64,000 nucleotides of DNA from assembly GCF_001653235.2 (NCBI RefSeq), contig NC_035790.1, positions 3,596,001 to 3,660,000 of the forward strand, given 5' to 3'. A model generated the notes under the pieces. That model had not been told where the DNA came from, made no database searches, and saw nothing but the letters and a program-made list of their open reading frames with translations. Below are positions 1 to 14,962 of this stretch, piece by piece (within the stretch, counting starts at the first letter, position 1; every line of letters starts with the position of its first letter). Both the position numbers and the translations under genes were made by a program. Source of the DNA: Pochonia chlamydosporia 170. Its lineage: Eukaryota; Ascomycota; Sordariomycetes; Hypocreales; Clavicipitaceae.

Positions 1-3000
1 CCCTTGCTTTGGTCAATTTTCGAGGCTGTCTCTTGGTTTGTGAAGCGGTAGGGTCTGTTGTCGGTACTGCATCCGGGGTAAGTGCCTCGCTGGAAGCTTG
101 ACTGTCAGAGTGGTTGGTAGAGTTGCGCGTAAGGTCCGGTATCTGCACTGGCAACGTTGCCTGACCGACGTGGTTTGCGCTGAGCACAGGACTTTCGGCT
201 GCTTGGAGGCTGGTCGAGTCCAGGGGCATGTTGTACACGGCGTCTTCTTGCATTGGATCAATGATGGTGTTGCTGGTGGCTCTGGTGTCCTTGTAGATCC
301 TGTCCCTGGATGCAATCGATGCCAGGCTTGGTCCGTTGGTTTCCAAGTCGTTGGGGGTTGTGGGAGAAATGGGGCTAATTGGTGATTGTACGGTATCAGC
401 ACCGCCGGTCTGCTTCCTCCTATTAGTACATGATGCTGATGCAAACGTAGACGTCGTGCCAGCACTTACCGAAACGTTGACATAAGCATCCAGTTTCTTT
501 TTCAACACTTCCGACCGGACCGGCTTGGCGAGGTAATCATTCATCCCAGCCGCCAGGCACTTCTCCCTATCTCCTTGAATTGCTGATGCCGTCATGGCAA
601 TCACGAGAACCTTGCGAACAGCCTCCATGGAATCTTTTCTGATGAGTTTCGTCGCTTCGTAACCGTCCAACACAGGCATTTGAACGTCCATGAGCACAAT
701 GTGATACGGCTCCCCATCTGCTGCCTTCTTTCGCAATCCTTCAAGGGCCTTGAGCCCATTCTCATAGGCAACGACGTTCGGATAGCCTAGTCTGTGTGCG
801 TACTGAATGGCAATCTTTTGATTGATGGGGTTGTCCTCTGCCACACAGATGCGGACGTCTTCCTTGGACACCTGCGACAGATCCATGAATGGATTTGGCG
901 AAACAGCCCGGTCAAAGGGGGAAGTCATCAACGAGTATCTATCAATCGGTGGCGATGCCTTGCCGAGCGCATCCCCAGCCGATACATCCGCCTTGGCCTT
1001 TTCAAAAGTAACCGTAAACCAGGCGGTTGTACCTTCGCTCTCCTCGCTCTCCAGCTGGATCTTGCCCTTCATCATGATTTCGATCAAGGATTTGCAGATG
1101 CTCAGACCCAGCCCACTTCCACCATACTTGCGTGCAGTGCTCGCATCTGCTTGGCTAAATGGCTGGAAGAGTTTCGCGAGTTGCTGTGCAGGAATGCCAA
1201 TTCCAGTGTCCCGAACCCAGAATGTGAGTGTTGCGCTGTCCCTGGTTTCGGAATCCAGTCGTGCCCCTATCGTGACAGAGCCGTCTTCTGTAAACTTGAG
1301 ACTGTTTCCGATGAGGTTCCCCAGGACTTGATGCAATCGAATAGGATCTCCGTAGATAAGCATGGACGGGAGATTGATGTCCTGTATAATCTTGACATTC
1401 TTCTTGGAGGTCTTCTCCCGATTACTATAGGAGACTGCTCGAACAACCTCTCGAACCATTTCCTCGGGATTGAACGCAATAATGTACAGCTTCATCTTGT
1501 CTGCCTCCATCTTGGAAAAGTCCAAAATGTCATTAATGACTGTCAGCAACAAGTCGGCAGAAACTCGAATAGAATCAGCCATTTCGAGCTGTTCCCTGTC
1601 TAAGGCACTATCCCGAAGCAGCTCTGAGTTGCCAATGACGCCGTTCAGGGGCGTCCGCAACTCATGGGAGACGTTAGCAAGGAAAATAGCCTTCGCTTTG
1701 GCAGCTTCTTCAGCCAGCTTCACGTTTCGCTTAGCCTCTGTTTCGGCATGCTTTGCCTTGGTCTCGGCTTCGAGGGCCTTGGATAGTGCATGCTTCTGAA
1801 CTGACAACATCCCGCGGTTTTCGGCAGAGATCTTCTCGACATTCTTCATTGCCAGGGCGTTGGAGTAACTGATGCCGATTTGGTTGACCAGGAGCTGTAG
1901 GACAGTCACATTCCGGTCCGTGAAAGATCCCGGTTCGCCTTCGAGATATAAAACACCAAGGAGGGGTTTCGTTCCATGCAAGATTGGAATCGAAATAATC
2001 GCCTTGTTTCCAGGGTATCGCTGCAGCCACGCATCGTTCGCATTGCCAAACCGTTCGTCTGCGAAGAGATCTGGAATAAAAACAGTCTCCCTGAAACGCG
2101 TGCAGTACAGGACAACATTTTCAGCAATAAGTGTCGAACCGGAAAGTGGCAAGCCAGGCTCGTGTGCAGAAGCTCCCCTCTCAGGATCTCCGCTAGCTGC
2201 CACGCACCAAGCCTCCGAATCGTCCTGAATGACAATGGCAGCCCGTGTGGCAGATCCGCCGCATGTTTGCAGGATAACATCGCACATTGTCTTGAGCAGC
2301 TCGTTGACCTGTAGCACTGACGAGATAACCTGGGAGGATACCAAAATTGCGTGCAAATCAATCATGTCCAAAGCAGGGAGTCCAGCGCCGTCTTCAGTGG
2401 GCATACGCATAGATCCACGCCAGGCGCCGATACGTTCTCCTCTAAACTCCGATATGGCATTGGAAGGAACTTGTGTGAGTTCATCCCCGTCCACGCCATC
2501 GACAGGGCGGTATTGAGCTGGCGGTGGATCTGCCACAAAGTCTGTCTGGATGCCAACTTCAGCGGTTCTGTGATTACGAGTTGGCCCGTGGAGCAGAAGG
2601 CTATGTTCCTCTTCAATGGCAGATGCGACGCCAGTTGCAGCTATTTGTCGATACAAGCCAACCGCATCCTGGAGTACAGCTCTAGCGGAGCGTCTTGCTC
2701 GCCGTCTGATAAAGAAACCAGCCATTATGTAGTTACCGAGGGCCTCCTCAAATATGAAATCGTGCTCAGCAGCATGGTCCAATGCCTCCTCATAGTGCTG
2801 AATGGCCTGGCCATGATCATGAGACAGCTCTGCGACTTGGGCATTCAGTAATCTGGACCACGATCGGTAGTTGACGTCGGACACAACAGACCAATCCTCC
2901 ATCATTTTCACAAAGCCAGCCAGCTCATTAACAATCTCTTGCGTCATTGTAGTAAAGTCCTCCGTCTGTGAACGAGGATCCTGCATGAGTCGTAACAGCT

Positions 3001-6000
3001 GACCTGCTCGTGCCAGTCCGTAAAAGAGTAGAATCAACCTGCTGTTCCGCGCTGACCACAGCATTGGAAGTTTCTCCACACATCGTTTTCCAATGTCAAT
3101 GGCGCGTTCGTAGTGGCCATAGAGAAACAAGGCGCATAGTTCGAGACTTTCGTAGAACAGAGACGACCGATTACTATCCTGTGTTTGACTCGTGAGCCAA
3201 TTCTTATACACGACAGAGTCATGCTGTTCATCGCTCATCACCCCTAACGGATCATGGGTAAAGGTCTTTCCTTGCAGGGCCCGACATATCTGCCTGATGC
3301 CTACGAGCAGTGATCCACCACGGGTATCAAAAGACCAATTGACAATGTCCTCGCAGCCGTATTGGCAAAAGGACTCCAAGTCTGAGAGATTTTCGCTGGC
3401 AAAGAACTTTGTTTGGGCGGAAAGTCCGTAGCTGAGGATTGTCGAAAGTCGATCTCCGCCAACCGACGCTAGCTCAATGGCATCCTCCATCTGAGAGATG
3501 GAAAGAGACATTGAATACTGAACATGCCCAATAAAGCAGAAATGCAACATTTGGCCGCGTCCCATGGAGAACGCGTCCCGTGCAGAGTAGAGGAGGTCCT
3601 GGCAGATGGCGCCCATGTCAACGGCAAACTGTGTCATGTTAAACCGAGCGAGGCCAACGATTCCAATCTGAAGAAAAGCCATGCCCGATTGCGGGAAGGC
3701 TCCCCTAGTGAGGTGCATCTCCAGCATGACCAAAGTCAGGTGGTAAAACTGTAGACAGTCACTCCACCACGCCGCAGAGGCTGTCTCAGAGAGCACTGCT
3801 CCAATTGAAGCAGTAACTGGGGCGGTCTTCTGCTTGGGACTAAGGAGGGCCTGTCGATCCATCCCCTGGACCTGTTTCGCCAACTTGTGAAACTTTTTGT
3901 CACACTTTTCATACGTAGGTTCATCTTCTAGAGGCACTCCCAAGGCCGCCAAGCATTCCTTCAGGGAAATAAATGCAGCAAGTGCGTTGCCGTTTTGTGC
4001 AAATATCCGTGACTGCAGCACATACGCTGGGGCTTTATCAATAGCTGATTTCGCATTCGCGAAAAGGGTCGAGAGTAAATCATTCGCTAACGAAAGCTGT
4101 CCCATAAATAAGTGACATTCGGCGGCACGCAAGTAAAGCTGCATGGTCTCCTCGTACGACACGTCGTCCGTTTCATCCGACCAGGGATCTTCCTGTAATA
4201 AATGGATGGCTGCACCGTAGTATTTGGCAGCAGTTGGTCTAGCTCCATTCTCCGTTGCAGATTGTGCACAGTCGATGAGCAGCTTGCGAAATTCTTGTCG
4301 CACAGGAACACGCATCTTGATAATGGAAGCAGCCTCACAAATGTGTGATGCCGTGCTATCCCTTTGTCTGGCTTCTACCGCGTAGTATTTGAGTAGTGTT
4401 CGGGAGATGATGAAGTGCATTCGACGAGAATTACATTCCTTTAGGGCAGCCGCGGCATTGACATATCGATCGTGCGCAAAACGAAAGCGGTCGTCAATCT
4501 CGCTCGGCACAATAATGTAGGCTTGAATGGCTGCTTGAAGACCAGCAACGGCCTCCGCCTCAGTGTATGACCGCTTCGAGAGAGCCGGGCAGCAATTCGG
4601 AATGTCGTCTTGCTTGTAGTCAAACTCGCCCTTCATCAATCGACTTATAATTTCGAAAGAAAACGAGTTTCCCAGCAAGGACGCCCACGCCAGAACAGCC
4701 CTCGCAGCCGATGGCAGTTCGTTTAACCTTCTCGTAATGAATCCGGTGTCCAGCACGTCGTAGTCCTTCTCGCCCTGGAATTGCGCAAATAATCTGTCGA
4801 GGTCGTAATGCCAAATACTGTCGCGATAGTCATACCAGATGCACTTTTTGCGATGGCAGGCACTGAGCATCTCCCGCATGTAAAAGGGATTGCCAGCAGT
4901 TTTGGATTGTATGACGAGGGCAAGGGACAGAATCTCATCCTTTGGTCGGGAAAGGGTAGCCGAAACGTACTCAAGTATCTCTGCTTCCGTCAACGGCGCG
5001 AGACTGACTCTAGTAACTCTGGGACGGCTATTCCGGTGGTTTTCGTCTAGTCCAGCGGGGTATAGCATGCGATCAAGCTTCTCCCTAGAGAATTCCTCGG
5101 GTCTATACGTCATAATAATCAACATCTTCATCTTAGCGCCAATTATTTGAGTTATTAGCTCCAAAGACTCATCGTCCGCAAAATGCAAGTCATCAAGACA
5201 AAAACAAATGAACTTATGTGTGGTGAATACTCGCAGAATATCCAAACAAGTATTCATGAGGCGGGTGGTCTTTGTCGACGTGCCTGCGCATAGAAAGTCC
5301 TGGGAGGATTGGGAGCCGGTCGCGGCAGCTTGGTTCAGTGGCCCTGGTGAGCTTCCTGGCGACGACCCGCGTCGTTTGGTGTTAAACTTTCCGCTATTTC
5401 GCTGAGTACCCTGTTGCAAAGTACTCGTCGATGATCGAAGCATAGGGCTGGCCGTCTCGGGAGGGCCCAGCAGAAACTCGGGCAGGCCGAGCACCCTATG
5501 GAGCATCGGCCAGACAGGTCGCACGTACTGCTTGAGGCCCTGGTGAAAGGGTGTTTCCGTATTTCTCTCACCCCATACTTGTTTGAATAGCGAGGAGAGA
5601 AGCTTTAGGAGCGGCCCGAATGCCGTTCTTCTAGCAGTATCGAATTTGGCCGTTGCACAATAGCCACGCCGCCTGGCATCTCCCAGAACGCTTTGGACCA
5701 AGAAGCTCTTTCCGAGTCCACCCGCTCCTTCAATTGTAACAATCTCGCATTGTCCACGTCGCCTAAATTTGGCGGCTCCCAGTTGTCGCGATAAGCTTGA
5801 GCCGCTAGACTCAGTCATGCCCAACCGACTGCTCTCTGCCCCACCAGTGCTCTCCGCGACACTCGCTGTATCCAAGGAAATCGAGTGGTGTCGTTCCCAT
5901 GGTCTTGCGGGTCGTTGCATAGGGCCAGATTGGCTTGAGGAAACAGTCTCGTTTGATAAAGTCTGTGTGTCAGACAAGATGGTCGGATGGAAGCTATTCC

Positions 6001-7699
6001 GGGGAAACCTGTGATCAGAAGATGCGCCTTGAGTAAATGAGCCACTCCGACGATTTGTACCATCTCCAGAGCTTGCTCCACCTTCACTAGAGATGTCGTC
6101 GGCAATAACCAGCTCGTTAACCAGGCCAGACCCATCTGAAAAGCGATTTGTCACCCTGTTTCCGTTAAGAGCATGGCTTCGAGAAACTCGATCAATGACT
6201 CTGATGAGTTCATTTCGCTCTGCCTGCCGCCCAATCATAGTTGTGGGAAGGATGAAAAATGACGATACATCTTTGGCCCCAATCTCCAAGTCTCTAAGAG
6301 CGGTTGAATCACCATCTGAGAGCAACTGCTGAACATTGAGAAGATCATGACGAAGCCCGCTCGCCGAGTGATAACGATCCGCAACATTCTTGGCCGTACA
6401 CTTCTGAATAATCCGCCCAATGACATCCGGGATATCCATCCGCACCGTAGCCACATTTGGCACCCTGCGTCCAAGCACTCCCTGAATAATATCCATGGGG
6501 GTCTCCCCAGCATACACAGGTTGTTGTGTCAGTAGCGTCCACATCAAAATACCAAGGGAGTAAATATCAGTCCGGGTATCTGGCTCTGCTGGCATCCGAC
6601 CGGTTTGTTCTGGGCTAATGTAGAGAAGCTTGTTCTTCGCGCCAACCTCCTTTGACAGTGTTGACCAGCCGGTACTGGTTAATCCGTGCTCAAACGACCG
6701 TAACCCGGAGCCGAATGCCACGATCCTAACCTTGTTCTCCTCGGCGTTGAAGTGAAAAGCGTCGCCTCGGATCTCTCCATGAATCATGCCCAGGCCATGA
6801 TGTATTATCTCCAAACACTGTACGGCCCCAATGGCAAAGTCCAGAAAATATTCCAGATTTATAGGCGGCTTCAGATTGCTGGATCTTGTGGGTCGATACG
6901 ACACGTAGTTGTCGCCTTCTTTGTGCGCCCTGTAATAAGCAGGACCAAAGTCCAAAACTTCGGCCAAGAAGTTGGCACCAGGGAACTGGTAGATGGCGAC
7001 AGTGATATGAGTACGTTCCCCAGGGCCAGGATTCAACCGAATGAGGTCGATGGGTTTGGCGATATGGTCGCCGAGCGGGTCGGCTGTCGCTGCAACATTC
7101 TTGGTGATCTGGAATGCTCGCTCTTCTCGAAGATTGTGGTGGGAGACACGAGCTACAACGGACTCCTCAACTATGGGAGGCTGCTCGGCGGACTGCTGTG
7201 ATGACGAAGTCGGCGTTGACGGGCGCAGTGGTTGCGGCGTTCGGGGGGTTTCGGTGCTCTGCGTCTCGGAGGGCGGAACATGATTGCCAGGCTCAGAAGG
7301 CGATGGCCGACCTGACTGCAGCTTCGTGAATGAACCGAGGCTGGACTCGTTCTGCCCAGAGTTTGAAGGCGGCGATGTTGAGGAGACAAATCGAGTTCCA
7401 AAGACGAGCCTGTTTCCACGACCCCAGAGTCAGCGCAGGTGTTCTTGGTGTTTCATTTCTTACGCAATGCCAAGTTCCACAACCGTTCCAGCGTCGCAAT
7501 GCACCGATGGAAGGAAGCTACGGTGTTGTATTAATATCAGCAATTGGGGGCCTTACCAAAAATCATAACTCGAATGCAGAGGATCCTTGGTTTCGTCCCA
7601 TGTATAGCCAGCTATTTGTCGAAGCCGGTCAAAGAGTCTCGGTGGCGGAGGCGGCGGCGTGTCAAGGACATCGTCGGGCACCAAAGCGGCGCCGTCCAT
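1..7699 (-). CDS. Group X hybrid histidine kinase (pseudokinase-AAA-GAF-HisKA-HATPase-REC), C-terminus cut by window edge
   Basis: Exons 7557-7699, 7464-7517 and 7409-<1; introns of 39 and 54 nt. About 2,535 residues are visible. Order: proline-rich start (MDGAALVPDD); a Ser/Thr-kinase-like domain (about 200-420) that reads HGEIRGD where HRDLKPxN is expected and AFG where DFG is expected, so probably a pseudokinase; an ATPase domain with Walker A GAGGLGKS (about 624); a long helical middle; GAF (about 1750-1900); HisKA with SHELRTP (phospho-His about 1982); HATPase with GNLIGNSLKF, DTGIGIP and GGSGLGLS; and a receiver domain with LMDVQMP (phospho-Asp about 2304) and LAKP. This is the layout of fission-yeast Mak2/Mak3 and fungal group X kinases, linked in those organisms to oxidative-stress signalling (family knowledge). 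The tail after the receiver is low-complexity and still open at base 1. A GTAAGT near 466 could start an optional 60-nt in-frame intron. Confidence 0.93.
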
Positions 7700-10600
7700 G
7701 ATGGAAGGCAGTGCGGTCTAGACGACGGCAGCTTCACCTCGATGGTCTCTTGGAGGATATTGCGGTCCCCAGGTGTCGGCGAGCAGGAAGAGATTGGTGA
7801 GATGGGAATGGCCGGGAACTCAAAGGTTCAGACATGCGGTCGATGTGGCAAGCCTGGATTCAGTGCCCATCCTCGGTCGGCCGGCGGCAAGGGAATACAC
7901 AAATGGGACAGCGGAAAGGTACCTATATGAAGGAGAAGAAAAAATGACAAGTCCCAATGCACGATGATTACGAAAGGCTGCGGGTGGCAGACAAAATGAC
8001 CAGAAGGCGCGGTGAGGAAATGGGAGAAGAGCTGGTCGAGGCCGGAATCGCCAGTCTGGGAATAATGGCCCGGCGTCCGTCTGTCGCGGAGTGTGGCTAG
8101 TGGAGTTGAGGTCTGACACTCTGTCTCTCTCTCAGTGCGTGCTGTCTGTTCTCTTGCAGGTGGTTGCATGTACTTTGACTCCTGTCCGTAACCAGTTGGT
8201 ACCCCTCATTCACTTGGTCCATCCAAACTTGACTTGAACCAGACGAAGCTAGAAACCTGGCTGTGGCGCGCAGAGCCTCTCGACTCGAGAAATGCTCGAC
8301 GTTGTCATTACATACAGTACCTAGTACATTAAATATGCCCAAAAAACTACCAGGCCGTGTGGGTTATAGCTTCTTGCTGCAGGAAAGACTATTTGATAAA
8401 TAAATTAATTGCCAGGCACACTAGACACAAACAACGCATGCTTCCTGTATGTGCTCTGCAATAGTCCCCTCAAGCCCTCAAGCGTCAGGCTCTCGCAATC
8501 TCCATCTCCATCCGGCTTACGGAGTACGGAGAGCTCACTCCTCTTCTCAAGTGCTCGTTGTTGTTCCCAGATGCCAGTCCATGTCCATCCATGACTGGTT
8601 TCTGCAGCTCCAACTGCTCAAGTGGGTTTACTGCACTCTACAGGTGGGTCTTGATGGGCCAACTCTGCCAACCAGCACACGAGACCAACCCCGACTAGAC
8701 TCGATTCTTCCAGTCATGTCCAACTTTCAGTGGTGCAGATGGAGATCAACGATGGGATGGCGCTGGATGCAGATTTGATGCGTTCAAGGTTGCGTTCAAT
8801 GTTGCTTGGTAGCATTGCGGGCCAGTCCTGCTTCTGTGCCCAATTTCCAGTCAAGTTTCTCATCAGCGTTCAACAACATTCGAGGCTGGCAGGACCCAAG
8901 ACTTGACCGTTATCCACACGTTGCTTCATGTTGTCAGCTGCACGTCCCGTCAAGGCAAACAACTGCAGCCAATCAACTGCTCTCCCAGCATCTCCAACCC
9001 GTTTGTCCTGCACGGCCCTGTCGGGATGACCAGGGCAAGGTGAGTTGAAAATAGTTCTCAGACAACATTGGCGGTGCACCATCACGACACTCTCGATGTA
9101 TGAACTGCCAGGCATACAGCGTTCCACAGAGACACTGACCTGAGGCCCCTTGGCTTCAACGTCGAACTAAACGGCCATCTCCGTCTCCAAGCGTCCCCAA
9201 CATCATCCCAGGGCTAACCATATCCGTAGTCGAGCGTCAGTCAACCTGGCCTTTAATTCTAGCACGGACGGACCTATTCAGTTTCGTCGCAGAGTTCCGC
9301 ACAGATTGTGTTTTTTGTCCAAATGTCCCACGCATTGTGCGGCACAGAGTGTGTGATGCGCAGTTCAGTGTATCTGATCACACAGCAATCCACCTTCCGG
9401 AACGATGGATCACGATATAACCTCCATGAAGATTTTGCCCACTTTACTCCGTCTGGTAGTGCTCAAAATCTCACACAGACCATAGTGGCGGTAAATCATC
9501 TGATGCGTCTTCATCTCAAAAATCTCGTCAAATTCCTACCCTACACAGCAAAAACAAAAATTCCAAACTCAAAACACCAATATGCCTTGCCACGTCAAAG
9601 AGTCGGTGCCGTACTATCTTGGTAGGAATGAACATGCAGCTCGTCACCATGCAATTTACCAACTCCGCTAGCTAGGACACAATAAGACCATACATGCAGC
9701 CGCCATCTGTCCCTCATGACTCTATTCACAACTGCCGCCCCACAACGTTCCCTCACATTCGTCCAGCCAAGAGTTGTGCATGCAAGCAGCTTGCAGTATC
9801 GACTCGACTCTCTAACCTCCGTCGAATAATCCTCAAGCCGTGACAATACTCACCAGCTGCCGGCGTTACCGGTCTCAACTGTCCTCCTTCAGGCAAGTGG
9901 AGTCGTCTATTTTCGTGTCTCCACCAAGGACTGCAAAACATTTGAAGCTTTGGCAGTTTGTGTTTTACCAGACATTGCTGCGATAAAGGCCCGAAGTAAA
10001 ATTGTTGAAGGAATCTGTTTCCTTGGGTGAGCCTTCAAATAGGCCACGCTTGAACTTCAATAAATATACAGAGTCGGGCTTTCTATTGATATTGTGTGGC
10101 GTTTGACTGTCGGCACTCGCCCACCAAAGTTGGCTCCATGTCGCGTCTTTCCTGTCTGGTTTTGGTATTTTGAACTTCGCAGCTTTGGACCGCTTCCCTG
10201 TTCAGTCTGGCGTGTGCTGGCCAAACACAAGTTTGGTGCAGCCACAATGGCAACACCCGGTGGGCTGAGGTTTCACGCCTTTGCCAGGGCGACAGTGTAT
10301 GATGTCACTTGTCTGATAAATTGTTGACTCTTTGCCGCTATGAGGCGCAGATGAAATGTTTGCACTTGCAGGGTGGTTTGTCAAAGGTGTGCATTCCACA
10401 ACATCGACATGGCGCGAGTTCCATAACCTCTGTGCAGTCTGGTTGCCTTGACCTCGATCTAAACACTGTCATGTTGACTTGGTCTAGTCTCGCTAATGAT
10501 CGATAGTGTATAATTTATAGCCTAGCTATGCGTAGTCTAAATCGAGAGCGGCCCGGCTCTATCCTCTGTCTTGACCGCATCTATAGCTTGAAGTTCAGAA

Positions 10601-10889
10601 GAGATCAAATTCTATGCCAACCTCCCTTCATCATGCGAGTTCCGATGAGATTGCTCAACCACTAGCTATCTCTGGCAGACCTGCACCTGCTTGCCTGATT
10701 TTGTTCCCGCTCTAGATTTCCCGACATGACCTAAAATCCCATCCGTGAAACTCAAAATATAATCTATTCCCTGTCGCTTATTGTCCTGATTTCCCTCCAA
10801 AAAAGTTCAGAGCTGCACGTAATTCACGTGCACTCCCCATTCATGTTCCTTGACTTTCGTTTTCGCTGCATTTCTTTTTCACCATTCAT
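7700..10889. other. Intergenic, no gene seen
   Basis: This is the upstream region of the histidine kinase followed by the 3' side of the mutase gene. Open frames here are short and have no recognisable domains. It is locally pyrimidine-rich (8100-8170, fitting a 5' leader on the minus strand). It contains one copy of the 10-mer TACGGAGTAC at 8518 and scattered TTGACTTG/CCAGAC words. Confidence 0.6.
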
Positions 10890-12897
<2,008 letters not shown>

Positions 12898-13249
12898 GGT
12901 GGGGAGTGTGAAGCTGTGACGGCGGAAGTGTAGAGCGGAAGCAGGCGCAAAGGAGTAACGATTTGTTACGACAAAAGCAACACCGTGAAAATGCGATGAT
13001 TATGTGAGAGCAAAGAGGAGAGAGTTAGATCTCCAAACTGAAACAAGCGCGGGACTGCAGAAGTATGAAGCAATGCCGAGCGTTGCTGTAGATAAGTTAG
13101 GCGGTCAGTAATTGTTTTTCTTCCTTTCTTGCGGATCCCTGAACACGTTGCTCTGAAAAAGGAGACAGCGACAAGTCGATGGAGGGGCTAAGATTATTTT
13201 GGGTCCAGGGGTGGAGGGACCCCTCCAACTTTGGCAAGCCACTTTTTCC

Positions 13250-13305
13250 GAGACCAGACTGTGCTTGACTTTGACCAGACTTGACCAGACTTGACCCAAC
13301 ACCGC
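13250..13305. repeat. GACCAGACTTGACC-type short direct repeats
   Basis: The words GACCAGACT and CTTGAC alternate four times over about 55 bp upstream of the mutase gene. The same vocabulary recurs at 17667-17746, 31325-31395 and 31890-31915, always in intergenic DNA. Confidence 0.7.
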
Positions 13306-14935
13306 CAACGCCAACCCTGGTGGGACTTGGCTGAACCTGTTCCTTGACCTTGCTTGAGCCTTTGAGGTTTTTTTTTTTTTGCAAGTGGCCACCACGCAAA
13401 GTTGCACACACCATCGCTAATGAGGCACACAGAGAAACGTCACCGGCGACCGAGTACAATCCAGGTACCTTTGTGGCCGTGTTCCCCCGTGGGTGTCTCC
13501 GTGGTTGGCCCGCTGCCATCTTGCAAACGCAAGATTGGATGTGGCTCCTTTTTCAATCTTCACCTCCAATTGCCACCTCGACATGCCACGCCCCTGGTTC
13601 ATTGGGCTGCCACCCAATCTCCAACAAACCAGACGGGTAATAACGACTGGTACTTCACAAGGAGGATAAGGAAAATGCTTGAATTACGCTCATCAAATTG
13701 AGTCAAAACCTGACAACAGACCGCTTGCTGCCCTGGAAAACTTAACCGAGTGGATACTCAAGCACGACGGGAGTCCTTTAGTCTGCTGTCACTGTCTGTT
13801 GTTCTGATACGGGGCGCTTCATGCTGTGCTGATGACGATGGTCTGACCACGACACTGTCTTGCCCCGAGGACGACTTGAAAGGAAGATCCGAGCATGCAT
13901 TGAAGTCCTGGAGCCTTGGAATAATACTCTGTCTCAGGGCTTCCTGCCCAATACCCCGGAATGGACCATGCGAACCCGTCCCATACTTGTCTCAGAACCA
14001 AGTCAAGGAAAAATTGGTTGACACGAACCTTTTTGCAATTCACACAGGCGAGTTCTTACATTTGATTGACGATACACGACATACAGAGTGAAGCAGTACA
14101 TTAGGGCCAATCATTTGTTAGTGGAACACACCTGCATATGGCAGGAAGGCAACGGTAATTTGCCAATGTTATCAAAAACGGCCGATTGTCTTATTCTCAA
14201 TGCAGGAATCGTTGTTCAGCACGGCTGTCTTTCACCATTACATAAATCTGTGGATGGAATAATAAATAATGGTGCAATACTTCCCAGGGCGTCCCGCTTT
14301 CCGTCATTTCTTTCCAGGCGGGCGATGGATGCAGTTCGGGACCCAACAGACCAACCAATGAACCACGAACCAGGGGTAAGGTGTTCGCAATTTCCTGAGA
14401 TGACACTCGCCGAATGGACGATTGCACTCATCTCTTCCGTCTTGTTGCTCCGGCGAAGCTGAGCTATTATGCGGACTACCAGGAGCAGCTGTCTCAGCAT
14501 TTCCTCTTGATGGCAATTGATGAGCGCTTTTCTCTGCCTCTCGGCCCGCTGCCGCTACCTTATGTTTTGCTACTAGCTCGCCACATGCTCCTGGAGACAT
14601 GTGCAGCCTGGGTCCAGGCTGTGACTGAAAGTTGAAGCCGGAATTACTTCTTATCATGCAGTAACTCATGTCCTGGTTGCGTTTACAAAGCCAGAGTTAC
14701 CACGGACAGAAACTGTCAAGCTGTCCACAGTACGTCATTGCAGACGATAATGACCATGGCTTTCAGGATAACATCGTCAATCGCTCATTAAACCAGCCTC
14801 CCATGCCTCGTCAAAGATCAGCCTGGCTCGCTTACCGCCCGGGTATCTGCCCCAAGTGCCATGGAGATAGATGCACGTTGCCCTGTCACTGACCCCTGAT
14901 CATGTCACCCAAGCGAATCTCATCTCATGATGAAG

Positions 14936-14962
14936 TACTCCCTACTCCCTACTCCCTACTCC
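14936..14962. repeat. TACTCCC heptamer tandem repeat
   Basis: Three full copies of TACTCCC plus a partial fourth. A related heptamer, TACGCCC, is repeated at 54893-54934. Confidence 0.75.

Noticed and set aside
407..466. Possible 60-nt intron after the receiver domain of the histidine kinase
   Set aside because: GTAAGT donor and CAG acceptor exist, but the frame is open without splicing and the tail is low-complexity; undecidable here.
13097..13519. Overlapping minus frames upstream of the mutase
   Set aside because: Three frames open at once over a repeat-rich stretch; translations are K/Q/S-rich and motif-free.
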